Assembly (NCBI RefSeq): GCF_009017415.1
Contig: NC_092407.1
Location: 4,774,001-4,838,000, forward strand
DNA from: Aspergillus flavus
Taxonomy: Eukaryota > Ascomycota > Eurotiomycetes > Eurotiales > Aspergillaceae
Direction: 5' to 3'
Length of the DNA: 64,000 nt
Part shown: positions 31,941-43,980 of the stretch, piece after piece
Numbering within the stretch: position 1 is the first letter of the stretch
Layout of the letters: each line of letters starts with the position of its first letter
Translations under genes and position numbers: made by a program
The notes under the pieces: model-generated
Told to the model about the DNA's origin: nothing
Databases searched by the model: none
What the model saw: the letters and a program-made list of their open reading frames with translations, nothing else

Positions 31941-33559
31941 ATGTCGAAGAAACAACTAGCTTTGGCGCTGACATGCGCACTCAGTTTCTCGCCCGCCTGT
32001 GCGATTGCATTCAGGGACACTATGGCTCTCCCGGTCTCGCTGCAACAATGCTTAAACAGTACCGGAGTGGCCGTGATGTATCCTAGCGACATGAACTATG
32101 ATGCATTATCACGCCCGCAGAATGCGAACTATCAGCCCCATCCAAAGGTTATTGTGGTACCCACGTCATCGGAGGAGGTAGCTGCTAGCGTACGCTGTGT
32201 AGCTGCTGAGAAAGGGGATGTCAAGCTCAGTACTCGGGGAGGCGGTCACAGCTATGCTGCGTACGGTTTCTCCGGTGAGGTAGTCGTTGATTCCAGTCAG
32301 ATGAAAGGGATGAGTTTCGACGACGACAAGAAGGAAGTTACGGTGCAATTTGGTCAAACTTTGGGTCCATTGGCGGTTGCAATGGGTCGGAAAGGATATG
32401 CCCTTCCACACGGTACCTGCCCCGGTGTCGGAATTGCAGGGCATGCGTTAGGTGGTGGTTGGGGGTTTACATCGCGCAAATGGGGGTGGCTTCTTGATCA
32501 TAGTAAGTGTGCTAGGAAATGCTGGTAAACCATATACGTACAGAGGACAGCATGTTAACTATGCAATTAGTCGTGTCGCTAGAACTTGTTGATATTGGCG
32601 GGAATATCAAGGTGCTGAACTCTAGCTCAGTGGGGATGGATGCGGAGTTGTGGTGGGCATTAAGAGGAGCTGGAGCTAACAATTTTGGCGTTGTAACATC
32701 GTTTACGTATGCTATGGAGGCAGCCCCGACTGCAGTTATGAACTATGGAATCAGTTTCTCGTCCAAATCAGACTGCGCACAAGTGCTATTGGCAGTCCAG
32801 GAGCTAGGCTCTATCTCTACCGACGATCCTGATGGTCTTCCGGTCGAGCTTGGTGGAGAGGTCATTATATCTGGTGCCGATGCCCCGAACGTTTGCTCTT
32901 TTACTGGACAGTATTTGGGAGAGCGCGCCGCATTTGTACCAGTACTCGATAGATTGTTGGGCAAACTTGCAGACCGCGGAGTGAGGCCAGTCAATTCTAC
33001 GTCCTACATTAAAGAGTTTGATGACTGGATAGACGCTCTCACAGACCTCATGGGCTCGTTGGATGAGCCCAGTACTCCGCAGCCATATTATGCTCAGTCT
33101 CTGGTGGACGATGGCGCCCCCAATTATACATCCCATGGTGTAGAACACATCATCGACGCTATTCAGAACGCAAAACTGGTCAAAGATACAGAGAATCATG
33201 TCTCTTTCGATCTGAATGGACCAGGCTCAAGAACGAACATTCCACCGACGTCCGGCGATACATCGTTCATCCATCGGGATAGTTTATTTCTTGTCCAAAT
33301 CTTCTCCTATAAGTTTCCTGGCTTCAACAACACAGATGGCCGTGATCAAGGACTCAAGAAAGTTACCAACGTTGCAGACAGTATCAAACAAGCTAAACCT
33401 AGTGGCCAGTGGCACGCCTATCAGAACTATATTGATCCCTACCTTGATGATTTTGGACAGGCGTACTATGGCGTAAATTTAGAACATTTGAAGTCGCTGA
33501 AGGCCGTTGCAGATCCGGATTCAGTGTTCGATTTTCCGCAGGGGCTAGGGCATGCATGA
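31941..33559 (+). CDS. Secreted FAD-linked oxidase with BBE domain (bicovalent flavin)
   Basis: Exons 31941-32502 and 32571-33559 with a 68-base intron, total 1551 bases for 516 aa. A signal peptide covers about residues 1-22 (ends SPACAIA). The FAD-binding PCMH domain shows STRGGGHSYAAYG with His103 and HGTCPGVGIAGHALGGG with Cys160. These two residues are the known double covalent anchor points of FAD in the glucooligosaccharide-oxidase/berberine-bridge group. The C-terminal end YYGVNLEHLKSLKAVADPDSVF is the BBE domain. Such enzymes oxidise sugars or alkaloid-like substrates with oxygen and release peroxide. Many N-glycosylation sequons support secretion. It is intact although it lies next to the broken cluster; whether it once belonged there is unknown. 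Confidence 0.92.
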
Positions 33560-35772
33560 TAAGAGTCAATTATACTCAGCCACTGTATAGTGAAACACAG
33601 CAGTTTTCTTTCCCCTTTCTGCATAATGGTATCAGACAGTGTAAAATGTTATTTAATGTGTATTTCTATCGCCTGACTAAATTTCCGGTACGATTTGCGT
33701 CCAGCAATGCACATCTGCACAACACTAAGAAGGAGCAATTGATATTTTGATACGCATATTCTGGGCTACATATCCATTGCCTGTATACCTCTTCCGCGCA
33801 AAGAGGTAAATGTTATACACTAGTATAATACGAAATTGTCTGTGATGCTTTTACGAGCAGGGGCGCTAATTCCCTTGCAAATATCACAGTATTCGGCGAA
33901 TAGTACTAGTCAATCAGTCAAAAGTTTTATCCAACTGTTAGAGCCCAAGCATCTAACGTCTACCTATTTAGGCGCCCCGCGGCTGAGGCAGTATTTATGT
34001 CGGAAAAGCCGATAACTCTCAAACGCATAAATAGGAGAAACACTCTTTTTGAAAAGCCTTAACACACATCTGAAAAGTGTTGAATACGTTTAAATGTACC
34101 TAGGTGACACCCTTAGCCACTAATCTGGGGCCTTCACCCATTGCTCCTCCTAGGCTAGTCTATCTATCGGGACCTGCGTACTCAGTTTGGCTTTTCGGGG
34201 TTACTCCAGGAGCTATGTTTTGTAAATACTCTCATCGATGTAGCAGATCGTCTGCGGGATTGACAAAGTAGTATCACAATCCTTCAGATTCAGCTCCTGC
34301 CTACCTGTATTGAGCTGAGTCTCGGGTAGTCATGTCGGCATGCCATTCAGCGAAAGGTAATAGATTAGGTTCGACTCGTTATCGATCAGGGACTTAACGC
34401 CGGATAACCCTCGAACTCCTCTGCCATGGCACAAGTGGATCCACTGTTCTGAAACCATCAGGCCAGGGCTCTCGCCACTCGGGAAATGGCATCCTATTGT
34501 AGTAACAGAGTGGAACTTGCTCGATTCGGATGACTAATTTCATATGAGTTCTAGTTCCTTTAACACGGAGCCGTTATCTCAAAAATAAACGGGGCTGTGC
34601 CAACATGGAAACTGACTTTTTGTTCTTTAAGTTCTGACTAGAAGCGTAACTCGTTCTAGAATGGGCTACTAGTATACTTCGCGGTTTTGAACTTGCAAGT
34701 AAGGGCTAGTAAACCGATCATTATCCTTCCCACGATGAACAGGATCCTGAGATTTCGATGTTTTCTCCAAACCATAACAGTACAGATCTCGCTAGACTGT
34801 GAATGGGTCTTCTCCACTGGCAATTCTTGAGCCAAATAGGATATTGAGATAGTATTACATGACTTTGGTAAGCTCTGTTGCACCTATCGCTGAAATTCGG
34901 TGGTTTCATGCCAAGGCTGCTCCAGATAACGGCAACACGATCCAACATCTATTATCTTGACCTACCAAGCATTAAGAAATCTACGCCCCAGGGCAGCATA
35001 AATCAACCCAGCTAACAGTACAATTGAAACACAAAGCAGTTCCTTTACAGGGACTTCTATCTGTGGCAGCCGGGCCCATATCACTGATCAGGCACGATGC
35101 TAAACCTTCATGATATCGAACGTTTTCGTACCTGAAACACGAACTCTCCGTAAAACACACCATAACTGATGTTTGTTCTTCTATAGCACTGCCCTTCTGT
35201 GGGGTTTTGGTGCCCTGCCAAGCACGAGCTATACTCGTCTTCGAAGGTGGAGGATCCACAAAATTTCTTGGCTTCAAGAAAATAAGCCTCGCCAGGCAGA
35301 CATATTCTGCTCATAAGGCGGAATCTGCGCGGATGTCCGTTAGCAGATCTTTTTCTTTCTTTCCCTGTGAGCGCACTGGCCACACTTTCAGTCAATCGCC
35401 TTACGATACTCTCCATCACACCTGTTCATGGACACAAAATTCATGAACGCTTTGCAGATGTCTGACCCTCTAGTTGATCCTTTCGGCCAGGAACGGTCGT
35501 TCTTGACAGGAGTTGAGATTTTTGCTGACTCATTATGCTATTAGTTTATTTCGTATTATATTCAGGGGGCGTGGATGTTTACCTGATTATTAGTCCTGAA
35601 AGGCGATGATGGAACATCTCGCCTCAAGGCTCGCTAGGATCAGTAGTATTTTCATGGTTTCTTGATTACATACTCTGCATATGCATTATGTTTTTCTATG
35701 GTCTGTGTAAGTCCAAGCCTAGTATATCGTGTAATCAAGAAGTGTATGTGTACATAATCCCAGTAAGAAAGG
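33560..35772. other. Gene-poor region of about 2.2 kb
   Basis: Mostly AT-rich without coding signs. On the minus strand around 35419-34981 there are two overlapping frames with cysteines and a possible membrane segment (VSIVLLAGLIYAALG near 35010), but I could not join them with a valid intron. It may be a broken small secreted or membrane protein gene. Confidence 0.4.
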
Positions 35773-37350
35773 TCACTTCTCCCAAACCAACCACACTATG
35801 ATAACAATCCATGCAACCCCCACCACTAAAGTCATAATCCAAGCGCCCGCTCGATCCCCGGCTTTAATCTTGCGTGGCTCTTCAGGCTTCCTCGACTTGC
35901 CTCCAGTCCCTGCATCAGGGTCACTCTTGCTCTCACCTCCAGTTGTGGAAGTTACAGGCTGCTCATCCGACTGAAGCATAAGATTTGCCGTAAAAATGCT
36001 CAGGGAACTCATCTGGGTCTCCAGACCGTTTCTCCCATCCCACTTATCCTCGTACCATCGGACCCCACATGCGGTCCCATCCTCACCTCCGGAACACTGC
36101 CTCGCTGCGGCTTCCGCCGACCCTTGAAGTCGGGGGATAATCCGCTCCGCGGTGGAGGGAACTAGCGTGGCTGTGTAGGCCATCCATATGGACAGGAACC
36201 CTTTGAAACACATCTGATTCCTGTCACAAGTCTCAATTGTCTCGCATGATACCTCGGACAAGACCGTACCGTTGTTGTACATCGGGGGGAAGAAAAGTCG
36301 GAGGGAGGCGTTGAGTAGTCCGTCGACAGCGTCGAGCCATTTCTGGTCTCCGTTTGTCTGCGACCTTGGATTAGGGTGGCTCTCATCTCATCTTATCTTG
36401 AAGCAGGAACCACTTACCAGATTGTACATATAGGCCGCCCCACTGAGCAACGTTCCGTAGTTGTATGTCCACTGCTCGTTCCCGTTGGTCGTACAGTCAT
36501 TAGTCACAGATGTTGTATCGGCCACATTCCATGTCTTTGTGTCCAGCAGTGGGCTACTAGCGATCCAGTCCCAGATCTTTGTTGCCCAGTCTGCATACTT
36601 TTGGTCCCCTGTGTACCGAGCCAAACGGGCAGCTATCTGAAACAATCCGCCATTTGAAATCGTGTTCTTGAGGTCATAGCCGGGCAGCCATGAGTGTATC
36701 TGCCACCGCAGACCACCGTGGCAGGTCTGCATTTCCCAACGCGGGATTTGGTTGTTGAAGACACCTTGCACAAGGGACAGCCACGATGGTCCATCGGAGA
36801 CATCAGGATATCTACTCTCCGCACAGGTCATAGCAGCGAGACCCCAGAACATCTGGTCATCGTTACCCTGTTATATCGACATGAGATCGTTAGCGTTCGA
36901 TCAGTTTATCCAGGGGATTGAGGGACGGAAGAGCCACGAACCAGGTAAGCAGAGCTATTGGCAGGAAGATAGTCATGGTCATCACCAGACTGCCATTGAA
37001 GTCCTTGTGTTGTAAGGTCATTGTAGGAGGAATCACCGCTAACACGCCAGTATTGCACCAGTGTCATAAACATTGCGCCCGCTTCCCACCACGTTCCGTC
37101 CAGAGTTCCCGGGGTTTGGCCAGGTTCGTTGCCATGATAATATTTCAGCATTCCGCGGGCTGCGGTGCTCGCTGCATCTTTCAAGGATTCTATCTCTTCT
37201 GTATGAGCGGGATAATTGAGTGATAGGGGTATACTAGGTGCAAGGTCACTCACCGCTATCATTGACATCTAGTGGGATGGCTGCGGTCGGTGTGCAAAAC
37301 AACACCAACCACAACGAAAGAAATCGCGCAAAAAGCTGGAAAAGTATCAT
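35773..37350 (-). CDS. GH76 alpha-1,6-mannanase, Dcw1/Dfg5-like, membrane- or GPI-bound
   Basis: Exons 37350-37254, 37198-36942, 36867-36418 and 36357-35773. Introns are 55, 74 and 60 bases, total 1389 bases for 462 aa. The start at 37350 gives a signal peptide (MILFQLFARFLSLWLVLFC...). The GH76 domain shows GTLDGTWWEAGAMF, the double aspartate in GNDDQMFWGLAAMTCAE (Asp121-Asp122, the catalytic pair of the family), CHGGLRWQ and SNGGLFQIAARLARYTG. The protein ends with a linker and a hydrophobic stretch (WIMTLVVGVAWIVIIVWLVW) near the C-terminus, as in GPI-anchored or tail-anchored Dfg5/Dcw1 proteins. The role is processing of GPI-anchored mannoproteins so that they become linked to the wall glucan. 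Confidence 0.94.
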
Positions 37351-38762
37351 AATGCGGGTATGGTGAATAGATTGGAATGTACAGACCACCCGAATTAACG
37401 TTTTTGGGATATAAGATAGTAGAGGGTTAGAAGAATAGGGGAACTCTGATACGAAGAAAAAGGAACAACCACCAAGCGTGTGTTCCGTGACTAGGAGGGT
37501 TGCTCCTATTTCCTGATAGACGGGGTTTGCAAGTTTCTACTGGGGCACTGGGATTCCGCCAGTCTCCACCACTCATAAAAGCTCCTACGGTGTGCTGTGC
37601 ATGACACGCGAGAATGGTCATGTTACGTACATATAAGGCAAAATCCTGCATACAGTACGCTTTTTGGTTCTAGGCCTGAATGTTACGGTTCCCATTTCCT
37701 ATACATCCTATGCACCCAATAGCTCCGTGCAGAATTCCTTTGTTTGAAAAAAAGCCTTGTAAAAAAGCAGGGGGAAGCGACGTGCTGCAACACGAAAGTC
37801 CAGGGTTCGAGTGGAACACGCTATCCGCCTGGTGGTCCATCTGGGCAAGGGTCCATTGAAACTAAAACCCCTCGCTACTTGGGCAAAATGAAGGGAAACC
37901 ACCTACCTTGGTTTGGTAGTAGACATAGCCACAATAGGGGATGGCCCTCTAAGCATGAGATATCGTATAGTAAAGGATATATCAACATGGGCACGAGGGA
38001 TGTTTATGCTACACAGAATACTTCCGTGCAATTAGGCAGGCTTTAGTCTTCGCCAAAGGCCGTGTGTTATCATGCTGCTCGCACTTTTCTAACTGCTGAC
38101 CATCGTTTGATGGAAGGCCGTGAGTATCAGGCGTGACAGAGGTTCTATGTGGATATGTCTCAGTTCTATGAAGTCCAGAACCGTAGTAAAGAATGGGAAT
38201 CCACAAACTGAGCACTGCACGAATAAAATACGAGAAGGCGCATGCTGGTAGGTTACATCGAAGCATGGAAGGATTTGCCCGGCAAGTCAAGACGGACGCT
38301 TACCGACATCTGTTTCCACAGGCCACTGGACGTACACTGATGCTTCATGGGCATTTTCTCCCATCATCGTTATGGCGATGCTAAAAAGTATGTCTTATGA
38401 TCTCCGTAGCTGGGAGTTATTATAGTGGGAGTAAATTCCAGAAGTTATTGCCCAGTCGTACTATGTCCGGTCCTGGTATCTGCAATAGCCATTTATGTGG
38501 AACATATCGGACAGCGTAACACTGCCTCTACGACTAGCGTAGGAACCCAGCGAGTAGTGGTCAGCCAGTCGGGCATTGAGGGGTCATGTAGCGAAGTATG
38601 ATTGCACAAGGGCTTCCACACAGCCCTATGGTGCTCCGGGTAGGTCTTCGATGAAGTCGCATCAGATATAGGGGTGATGCAGAAGTCAGGTTTCGTAAGA
38701 TTAATGTGATCTGATATCGTGATGCTTACAAGTTACTATCTTCTATCATTTGAAAGCTATTC
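37351..38762. other. Gene-poor region of about 1.4 kb
   Basis: No gene is supported. Short frames around 37740-38290 lack domains. The right end is the upstream region of the fucosyltransferase-like gene. Confidence 0.45.
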
Positions 38763-39998
38763 GTGATGTATCTGGCAAACAGAAGAAGAAAGATTTGTCT
38801 AGCCCTTGTCGCCGCCTTTTTCGTTCTTCAGATTTTTCATTTACGCTCGCTCCTATCTGGACGTCCTGCAAGTAAGGTTCACAACCTGAAGTACTTCACA
38901 GTATGCGAGCCATATGCTCCCGAAAATTCAGCAAGGTTTCTGATCTAACCCGCCATTCCATTGACACAGTGGGAAACACCAGACTTCGCATACTTCAACA
39001 ACCAGTTCATACTACACCTCGCCGCGGCCGTCCATAACCCCCTTCCCTCCCGCAAGCTTCTTTCCCCAGGCATCACCTGTCCGGCCATACGCGGAGTACA
39101 AGAGGCAACGGTGATTCCCGTCACTGACGTTTTCGACGAGCATGGTCTTCAGTCATTGGGCTATGAGACAGACCTAGAACGGTGGTCAGACCCTGCCGCC
39201 AAAGCCGCTGCCACTAAACGTGTGGACTACTATACCAATATCGTGGAAGGGCCAAGCCAAATCATCGAAGCCAAAGCGCGTACTGAATCCTACTGGCAGT
39301 GGAGCGCCGTTCGGTTTGTTCTCGAAGGCTTTGTCCTCCCCTGGACACCGAATCGATGGCGCTCTGCAGCCCGTCGCTTTCAGCTTACCCGCCCACTACA
39401 GCAGTGCGTCGACAGTGTCCTCCCTGACCTCGTTCCCCACGCTATAGCGATGCATTTGCGGATGTGGCCGTCCGATTTATCTTTTGGTCAACACGATGCT
39501 TGCTACCGCGGCCAGGTCCCTGTCCTTAAGCATATCTTTTCCAAATGTGATTGGACGGGATCATATTTGTACAACAACGTTCTACGTGTCCAAAAAAGCG
39601 ATACGCAGCCCGTCATCATCGCGACCGACGACAAGGAACATCCAGCCATAGTTGATCTTGTCCGCCGCCTTGGCCACCGAGCTTATTTCATGGAAATGAC
39701 AGCAGCATGCACAGCCGCTATCCAAGACGCTCATCCTTCTAACGAGACACAATGGCGTTCGGCCACATACTGGCCTATCGTCGAAGCGGCTGTTATGGTC
39801 CGGACAGAGTCATTTATCGGTTCCTTCTGGTCGACCTTCTCCCAGCTGATTGCTATTCGCCGCCATAGGATACATCGAACATTCTTTGTCCAGAATCGTC
39901 TACAGGAGTTTGTCTGGGACAATCGGTGGATTATAATACTAGTATTTGCTGGGACATTGGGTTCGATTATAGTTAGAACTTCGCGTCGGTCTAGGTGA
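38763..39998 (+). CDS. Type II membrane protein, O-fucosyltransferase-like
   Basis: Exons 38763-38900 and 38970-39998 (intron 69 bases, donor GTATGC, acceptor CACAG) give 388 aa in frame. A nearer donor at 38936 would break the frame, so it is not used. A short basic start (ANRRRK) is followed by one membrane segment (about residues 11-27), giving a luminal C-terminal domain: Golgi/ER type II topology. The luminal part shows features of GDP-fucose O-fucosyltransferase-like folds: AIAMHLRMWPSDL (the HxRxxD-type loop, here with Met-Trp), PVIIATDDKEHPAIVDLVRR and SFIGSFWSTFSQLIAIRR. The match is by pattern only. A second hydrophobic run near the C-terminus (IIILVFAGTLGSII) may be a further membrane segment. 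The acceptor is unknown. Confidence 0.65.
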
Positions 39999-40820
39999 TT
40001 TTATTCGGTGTATATATATTATTTTGATGTGACAACGAGTTGAACCTCTCAACGTGCGCTCGTCAGTTTTATCGGCCGGCAATATTCCATACTCGAATTT
40101 CTGTCTATACTTCTTTCCCTATACGGGGCGAATATTCTTCAATAGCCTAGGGCTTTCTCCATCTGAGCCTCGTCGCGCAAAAAAAGGTGTCACCATGTCC
40201 AGTACCCCTGTGAGCGCCTTGGGATGTATGTATACAAGAATTCCTACATAGCCGCTGTCTGAGCTTCGCAACGAATTCGATTGCGCCATTCTATCAATCC
40301 AACGCACAAGCTATTCTTCAAAGTCAATATATTCCAGCGGGTGCTACATTTCTGTCGCCCACGCTACGTGCTACCGGTTCTCGTGCCCAGTCACTGCCCT
40401 AATTACCTTGCAGGTGTTATTCCCTGAGGGTCACAAAACCCTCACAACTTGATACTGGGCGCCGCCAAAGTCCATGCACCAACGTGCCGGTGGTATTATC
40501 TTGAAAAGATATTTTTCGTGATGCACGCCCAGCTCACTTAGGACTAATGAATAATCCCCAACTGTGGGAGCCCCCGTCGGAAGCCTGCCGAATCGGCAGT
40601 GCCGACAGACTATGGGTTCTTCGTATGCAATGGGGAAAATCAAAAGTACTTTCATATGAACCTGCTGCAACTAGTGGTCCGCATGCTTCATTCTCGCAGC
40701 ATGACAGGGGGTTGCAGCTATGATGGAGCTTGGTCCTTGCTTCCTCCTCTTCGTGGCATATCATATTTCCAGTACGCCTTGTTACGATCAAGAATACCAC
40801 TAGATAAGATTGAGTTAAAC
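39999..40820. other. Spacer of about 0.8 kb
   Basis: No supported gene. Small palindromic stretches such as the one around 40588-40600 are seen but have no clear role. Confidence 0.4.
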
Positions 40821-40822
40821 TA

Positions 40823-41017
40823 CAGTGTGTGGTATTTGAAATTTGGAACACCTCCCAATAGTGGCCCGTGCGTCGCTGTTACCGCCTGAATCAAAACCAA
40901 TAACCTGTGATTTGCAAATTTTACACCGGCAGAAACAGCCTATAACGGTAGGCGGTTGTCCGCGGATACGCTATGCTATACCATATTAGGGTGTTCCAAA
41001 TTTCAATTGCTCCACTG
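40823..41017. mobile_element. Short non-coding inverted-repeat element with TA flanks (MITE, Tc1/mariner-pogo type)
   Basis: The 195-base unit begins CAGTG and ends CACTG and has the dinucleotide TA directly outside both ends (40821-40822 and 41018-41019), as expected for a Tc1/mariner target duplication. Its ends are inverted copies over about 29 bases. The core TTGAAATTTGGAACACC is perfectly matched (left arm about 40836-40852, right arm about 40989-41005 in reverse). The outer parts differ by a few bases and one small indel, so the insertion is not brand new. The inside has no coding capacity. It would have been moved by a transposase encoded elsewhere. Confidence 0.6.
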
Positions 41018-41019
41018 TA

Positions 41020-41781
41020 TGTAGGGCTGGCGTGTTGGTGTCAGGGTATCGTAATGCCAATACGGTACTAAGTTATATTTCGTTACAATATTACAATACA
41101 TCAGCTGTATTTTCTAATGGATGTATCATTTATGTCTATAGCCACGGTAATTGTCTCATAGCTTAATACATTCTATCTTTTCTGGTCTCATCTGTGACTT
41201 TGTCCCAATGAGGGAGGTGCAATCATCTGGCTCAAAGTCTGCCGGCGTCGATATCTTTTCAAATCGGTTACTCTGGGAGTCTCGCAGCAAGGCCGTCAGA
41301 GCTATAATACCGAACTATGTCCGTGTACGTAGTCCTAATTTCTTGCTACGAGGGGCTTGGGAGGAGAAGTGTAAAACACATACGCATTTTAATTGATTCG
41401 TGGCTCTCAGTGTTCTTCATGATTGAGGGAGAATAGAATCTATATATACTATGCGTATATTCCAACTACGTTGGTTTCACTGTTGAAAACAAGGCGGGAT
41501 GCGATATATATATCTCCGTAGAAGATACAACGACCAAATATCAAGTACCAATGATAAGTTGAAACGGTGTAAATTGAGCTCTAATCGAGTTTCTTCTACA
41601 ATAAATATTCTAGTATATGATATCTTTTACGGCTCAAGGCATTTTACTCAGTTGACAATGTCAATACATCTTCAACAGCACTTTCTTGACGAGAGATGAA
41701 AGGTCGGAGAGGGTCTGAGGAACGCCCTAATGTAAAATGCACTCTTGATTCCAAAAATAGACTCGGCAATCACCAAATCAA
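41020..41781. other. AT-rich spacer before tRNA gene
   Basis: Nothing is supported. Short frames at 41151-41396 and 41499-41699 have no features. Confidence 0.45.
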
Positions 41782-41860
41782 GGTGCTGTAGTATAGTGGT
41801 CAGTACAGCTCGTTGTGGTTTAATCCCGAGCAGACCTGGGTTCGATTCCCAGCAGCGCCA
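41782..41860 (+). tRNA. tRNA-His (anticodon GTG) with a 7-base intron
   Basis: The acceptor stem GGTGCTG pairs with CAGCGCC (one G-T pair), discriminator A at 41860. The D-arm AGTATAGTGGTCAGTACA is very close to that of yeast tRNA-His. The anticodon stem GCTCG/CGAGC encloses 14 bases, TTGTGGTTTAATCC, so the normal 7-base loop with anticodon GTG holds a 7-base intron placed after position 37. The T-arm CTGGG-TTCGATT-CCCAG is perfect. Total length 79 bases. It lies about 90 bases from the end of the neighbouring protein gene. G-1 is added after transcription in eukaryotes, so it is not expected in the DNA. Confidence 0.92.
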
Positions 41861-41949
41861 ATGGCGCTTAGAACTTGATTGGTCTTTCTTTTTTGTTTTT
41901 CTTTCATTTACGATTTAATTCCTTGGCTTCCTTAGTCTTATTTGATTAC

Positions 41950-43335
41950 TCACCCCTCTTTTTGAGTCTCGAAACAGGGAAAAACCAATTGTCTGATGCC
42001 CTTCTCAACCCTCCTATCATGAACAATTTGGTACCTCTCATATAACCGGATACTCCCTACCACACTCACCCATCCAAACACAACGGACAGTACTTCAAGC
42101 CTACCCTTGTAATCTGTACGCATTCTGGCACAGATATCTGACACTCAATGACATGCCCCTGGCAAGGCTTCCCCTCAAGAAAAAACACAAGCCTTCCACC
42201 AACAGCCAGACCTGAGGGCGAGACCAGGATCTATTCATTTCTGATAAACTCTTTGACGACACTAATATCCATACCCAACAGAATATCTCCCGTAGTGTCA
42301 GCGCCCGGACTCGCAGCAATGACCGCGGAACCAAATAATGCGGAACAGCATTTATAAATGCTAGACGTCATAGGTACCGGCTCTAAAGGATTTAGTTCAA
42401 AAACGTTGCTGTCTGTTGGTGTACCATACGAGAGGGAGATAACCCCCGGGATTGGCGCGCGGAAGGCAGAGCAAAACCACATCATCATGGAATGAACCCA
42501 GGGGATCTCTTCTTGGTACAATACCTCAATTGAGTCCTCTGTTGCGACGATTCGGATAACTCCAAGATCTGGACGGGACTGTCAGAATGTACAGGTACCA
42601 TAGCAATATTAGGATATCGGAATTCTTACTGTATAAAAACTCGGGATTTTGTAGGGCTGTGATAAGCTTGTCTAGAAGGTTTAGCCCCTCAAGTCCATAC
42701 ATCTGGAAAACGTACTGCCCAGAGGGTAATGCCTCCACTATACCGTCAGTTAGAGTTAAGGTATATGTAGCCATTATGTCGTCAACATTGACCGGAGGTC
42801 GGCCCCACTGGTATGAATGAAGCTTCCAGGTTGTCGGAGGGCTTTGGATATAAAGTCTGGGGAAAGTTGACCCTAATCCACAGTTAGCCTTTATTCCGCT
42901 TTATGGCAATACGTTGCTATAGCACAGATTTGATGCATGGGGAGGGCAGGAGGAAGAAGGAGATGAAACAAAAATAAAAATACAACTAAAAATAAAAAAG
43001 CCAAACATACCTAGTAGGACGAAATGAGCCAGTTGTCCATAGCCATGGCTGTTATACTCTTTGTATATCTGGGCAAGCTCTGAAGTGCCAGCAAAATTGA
43101 GTATAGCACCTTCATGCTTAGGGGCATCTGACATACTATTATCCACAAGAGGTGAAAATGGTGTTCCGGAATCCGGCTGATCTTGTCGCCAAGGCTCGTC
43201 GGCGCTCGTCGGCGCCTCCAATTCCCAGGCGTGCCATGGAGGGGAAGTACTTTCGTCGGAGGATGGAATGTTCACTCTCATCGAGGACGGTGATGTTGAT
43301 TGGGACTTGCTTATGGTGTTCATTTCGAGAGCCAT
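41950..43335 (-). CDS. Unknown protein, tandem paralogue 1, five exons
   Basis: Model: exons 43335-43011, 42872-42630, 42568-42275, 42211-42070 and 41992-41950, total 1047 bases for 348 aa. Introns are 138, 61, 63 and 77 bases. The first ~110 residues are Ser/Pro-rich and charged (low complexity). The middle (HSYQWGRPPVNVDD ... IPWVHSMMMWFCSAFR ... SALFGSAVIAA) matches the gene at 44676-45579 in order and spacing. The end has four Cys (KPCQG, PLCLDG, VFPCFE, with KYCP), perhaps metal binding. Without the 63-base intron (42212-42274) the frame would stop at 42231 and give a 301-aa protein, so the last two exons are less certain. No known family is recognised. Confidence 0.6.
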
Positions 43336-43980
43336 TCAGTCCACTCTTTGTCACAGAGGAGGCGAGTAAAAAAAAAAAAGAAACAATGACAACGACACTG
43401 CAACGATAAGGGAATCCGAAACGTATTGTACGCGCCGTCTTCTATGCCAGATACGAAGACTTTTAAGATATTGACGAAGAAGCCGCAGATTGGGGTTGGT
43501 GTGGATGGCTTGAATGGGCTGGAAACTTAACACTACAAATGACTACCATTCTGCACTTTATATCATTGCACAAGGCGAGACACTATCTCCGTGAAGTGGC
43601 AAGCCCCTTAGTATATCATGCTTCAAGGGAATCAGCGTGTCATATTCCCGCATATGATCGGCAACTGTTCTTAGATATGAACACTCGCATTGTCATGTAC
43701 TACTACCCAGTACGGAATATACCTTTGGACACTATCCGTTAAGGGCCTTTCCTTTGTTTTGCTGTCGGTACATACCTTTGTTTGCCGAATTTCCATATCT
43801 TCGGGAATAGGCGGCAGTAATTATAGGAGAGTGCCGATCTCTGGAAGTTGTCTAGTTGGATGACCGGAGACATCTAATGATACCTCCTGGGGTATGCTTG
43901 TGACGAGCAAATTACTTCCTCCCTATATACCCACCTTGAAGATCTAGCAACATATCAACGAATAGACGTAGCTTTAGGTA
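43336..43980. other. Spacer between the tandem paralogues
   Basis: No supported gene. A run of 12 A lies near 43368-43379. It is the upstream region of paralogue 1 and downstream flank of paralogue 2. Confidence 0.45.

Noticed and set aside
33938..34100. TGTTAGAGCCC start resembling a solo LTR
   Set aside because: No matching end with inverted terminal bases or target duplication could be found.
37740..37860. T-arm-like GTCCAGGGTTCGAGTGG, possible tRNA
   Set aside because: No acceptor stem, D-arm or anticodon stem can be formed around it.
42231..42521. Paralogue 1 ending at the TAG at 42231
   Set aside because: Kept only as an alternative: a 63-base GT..AG intron removes this stop, and the two extra exons bring the total to a multiple of three with sensible sequence.
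43152..43409. 85-aa plus-strand frame ending in Lys/Thr-rich sequence
   Set aside because: Antisense of paralogue 1 exon 1 and includes a poly-A run.
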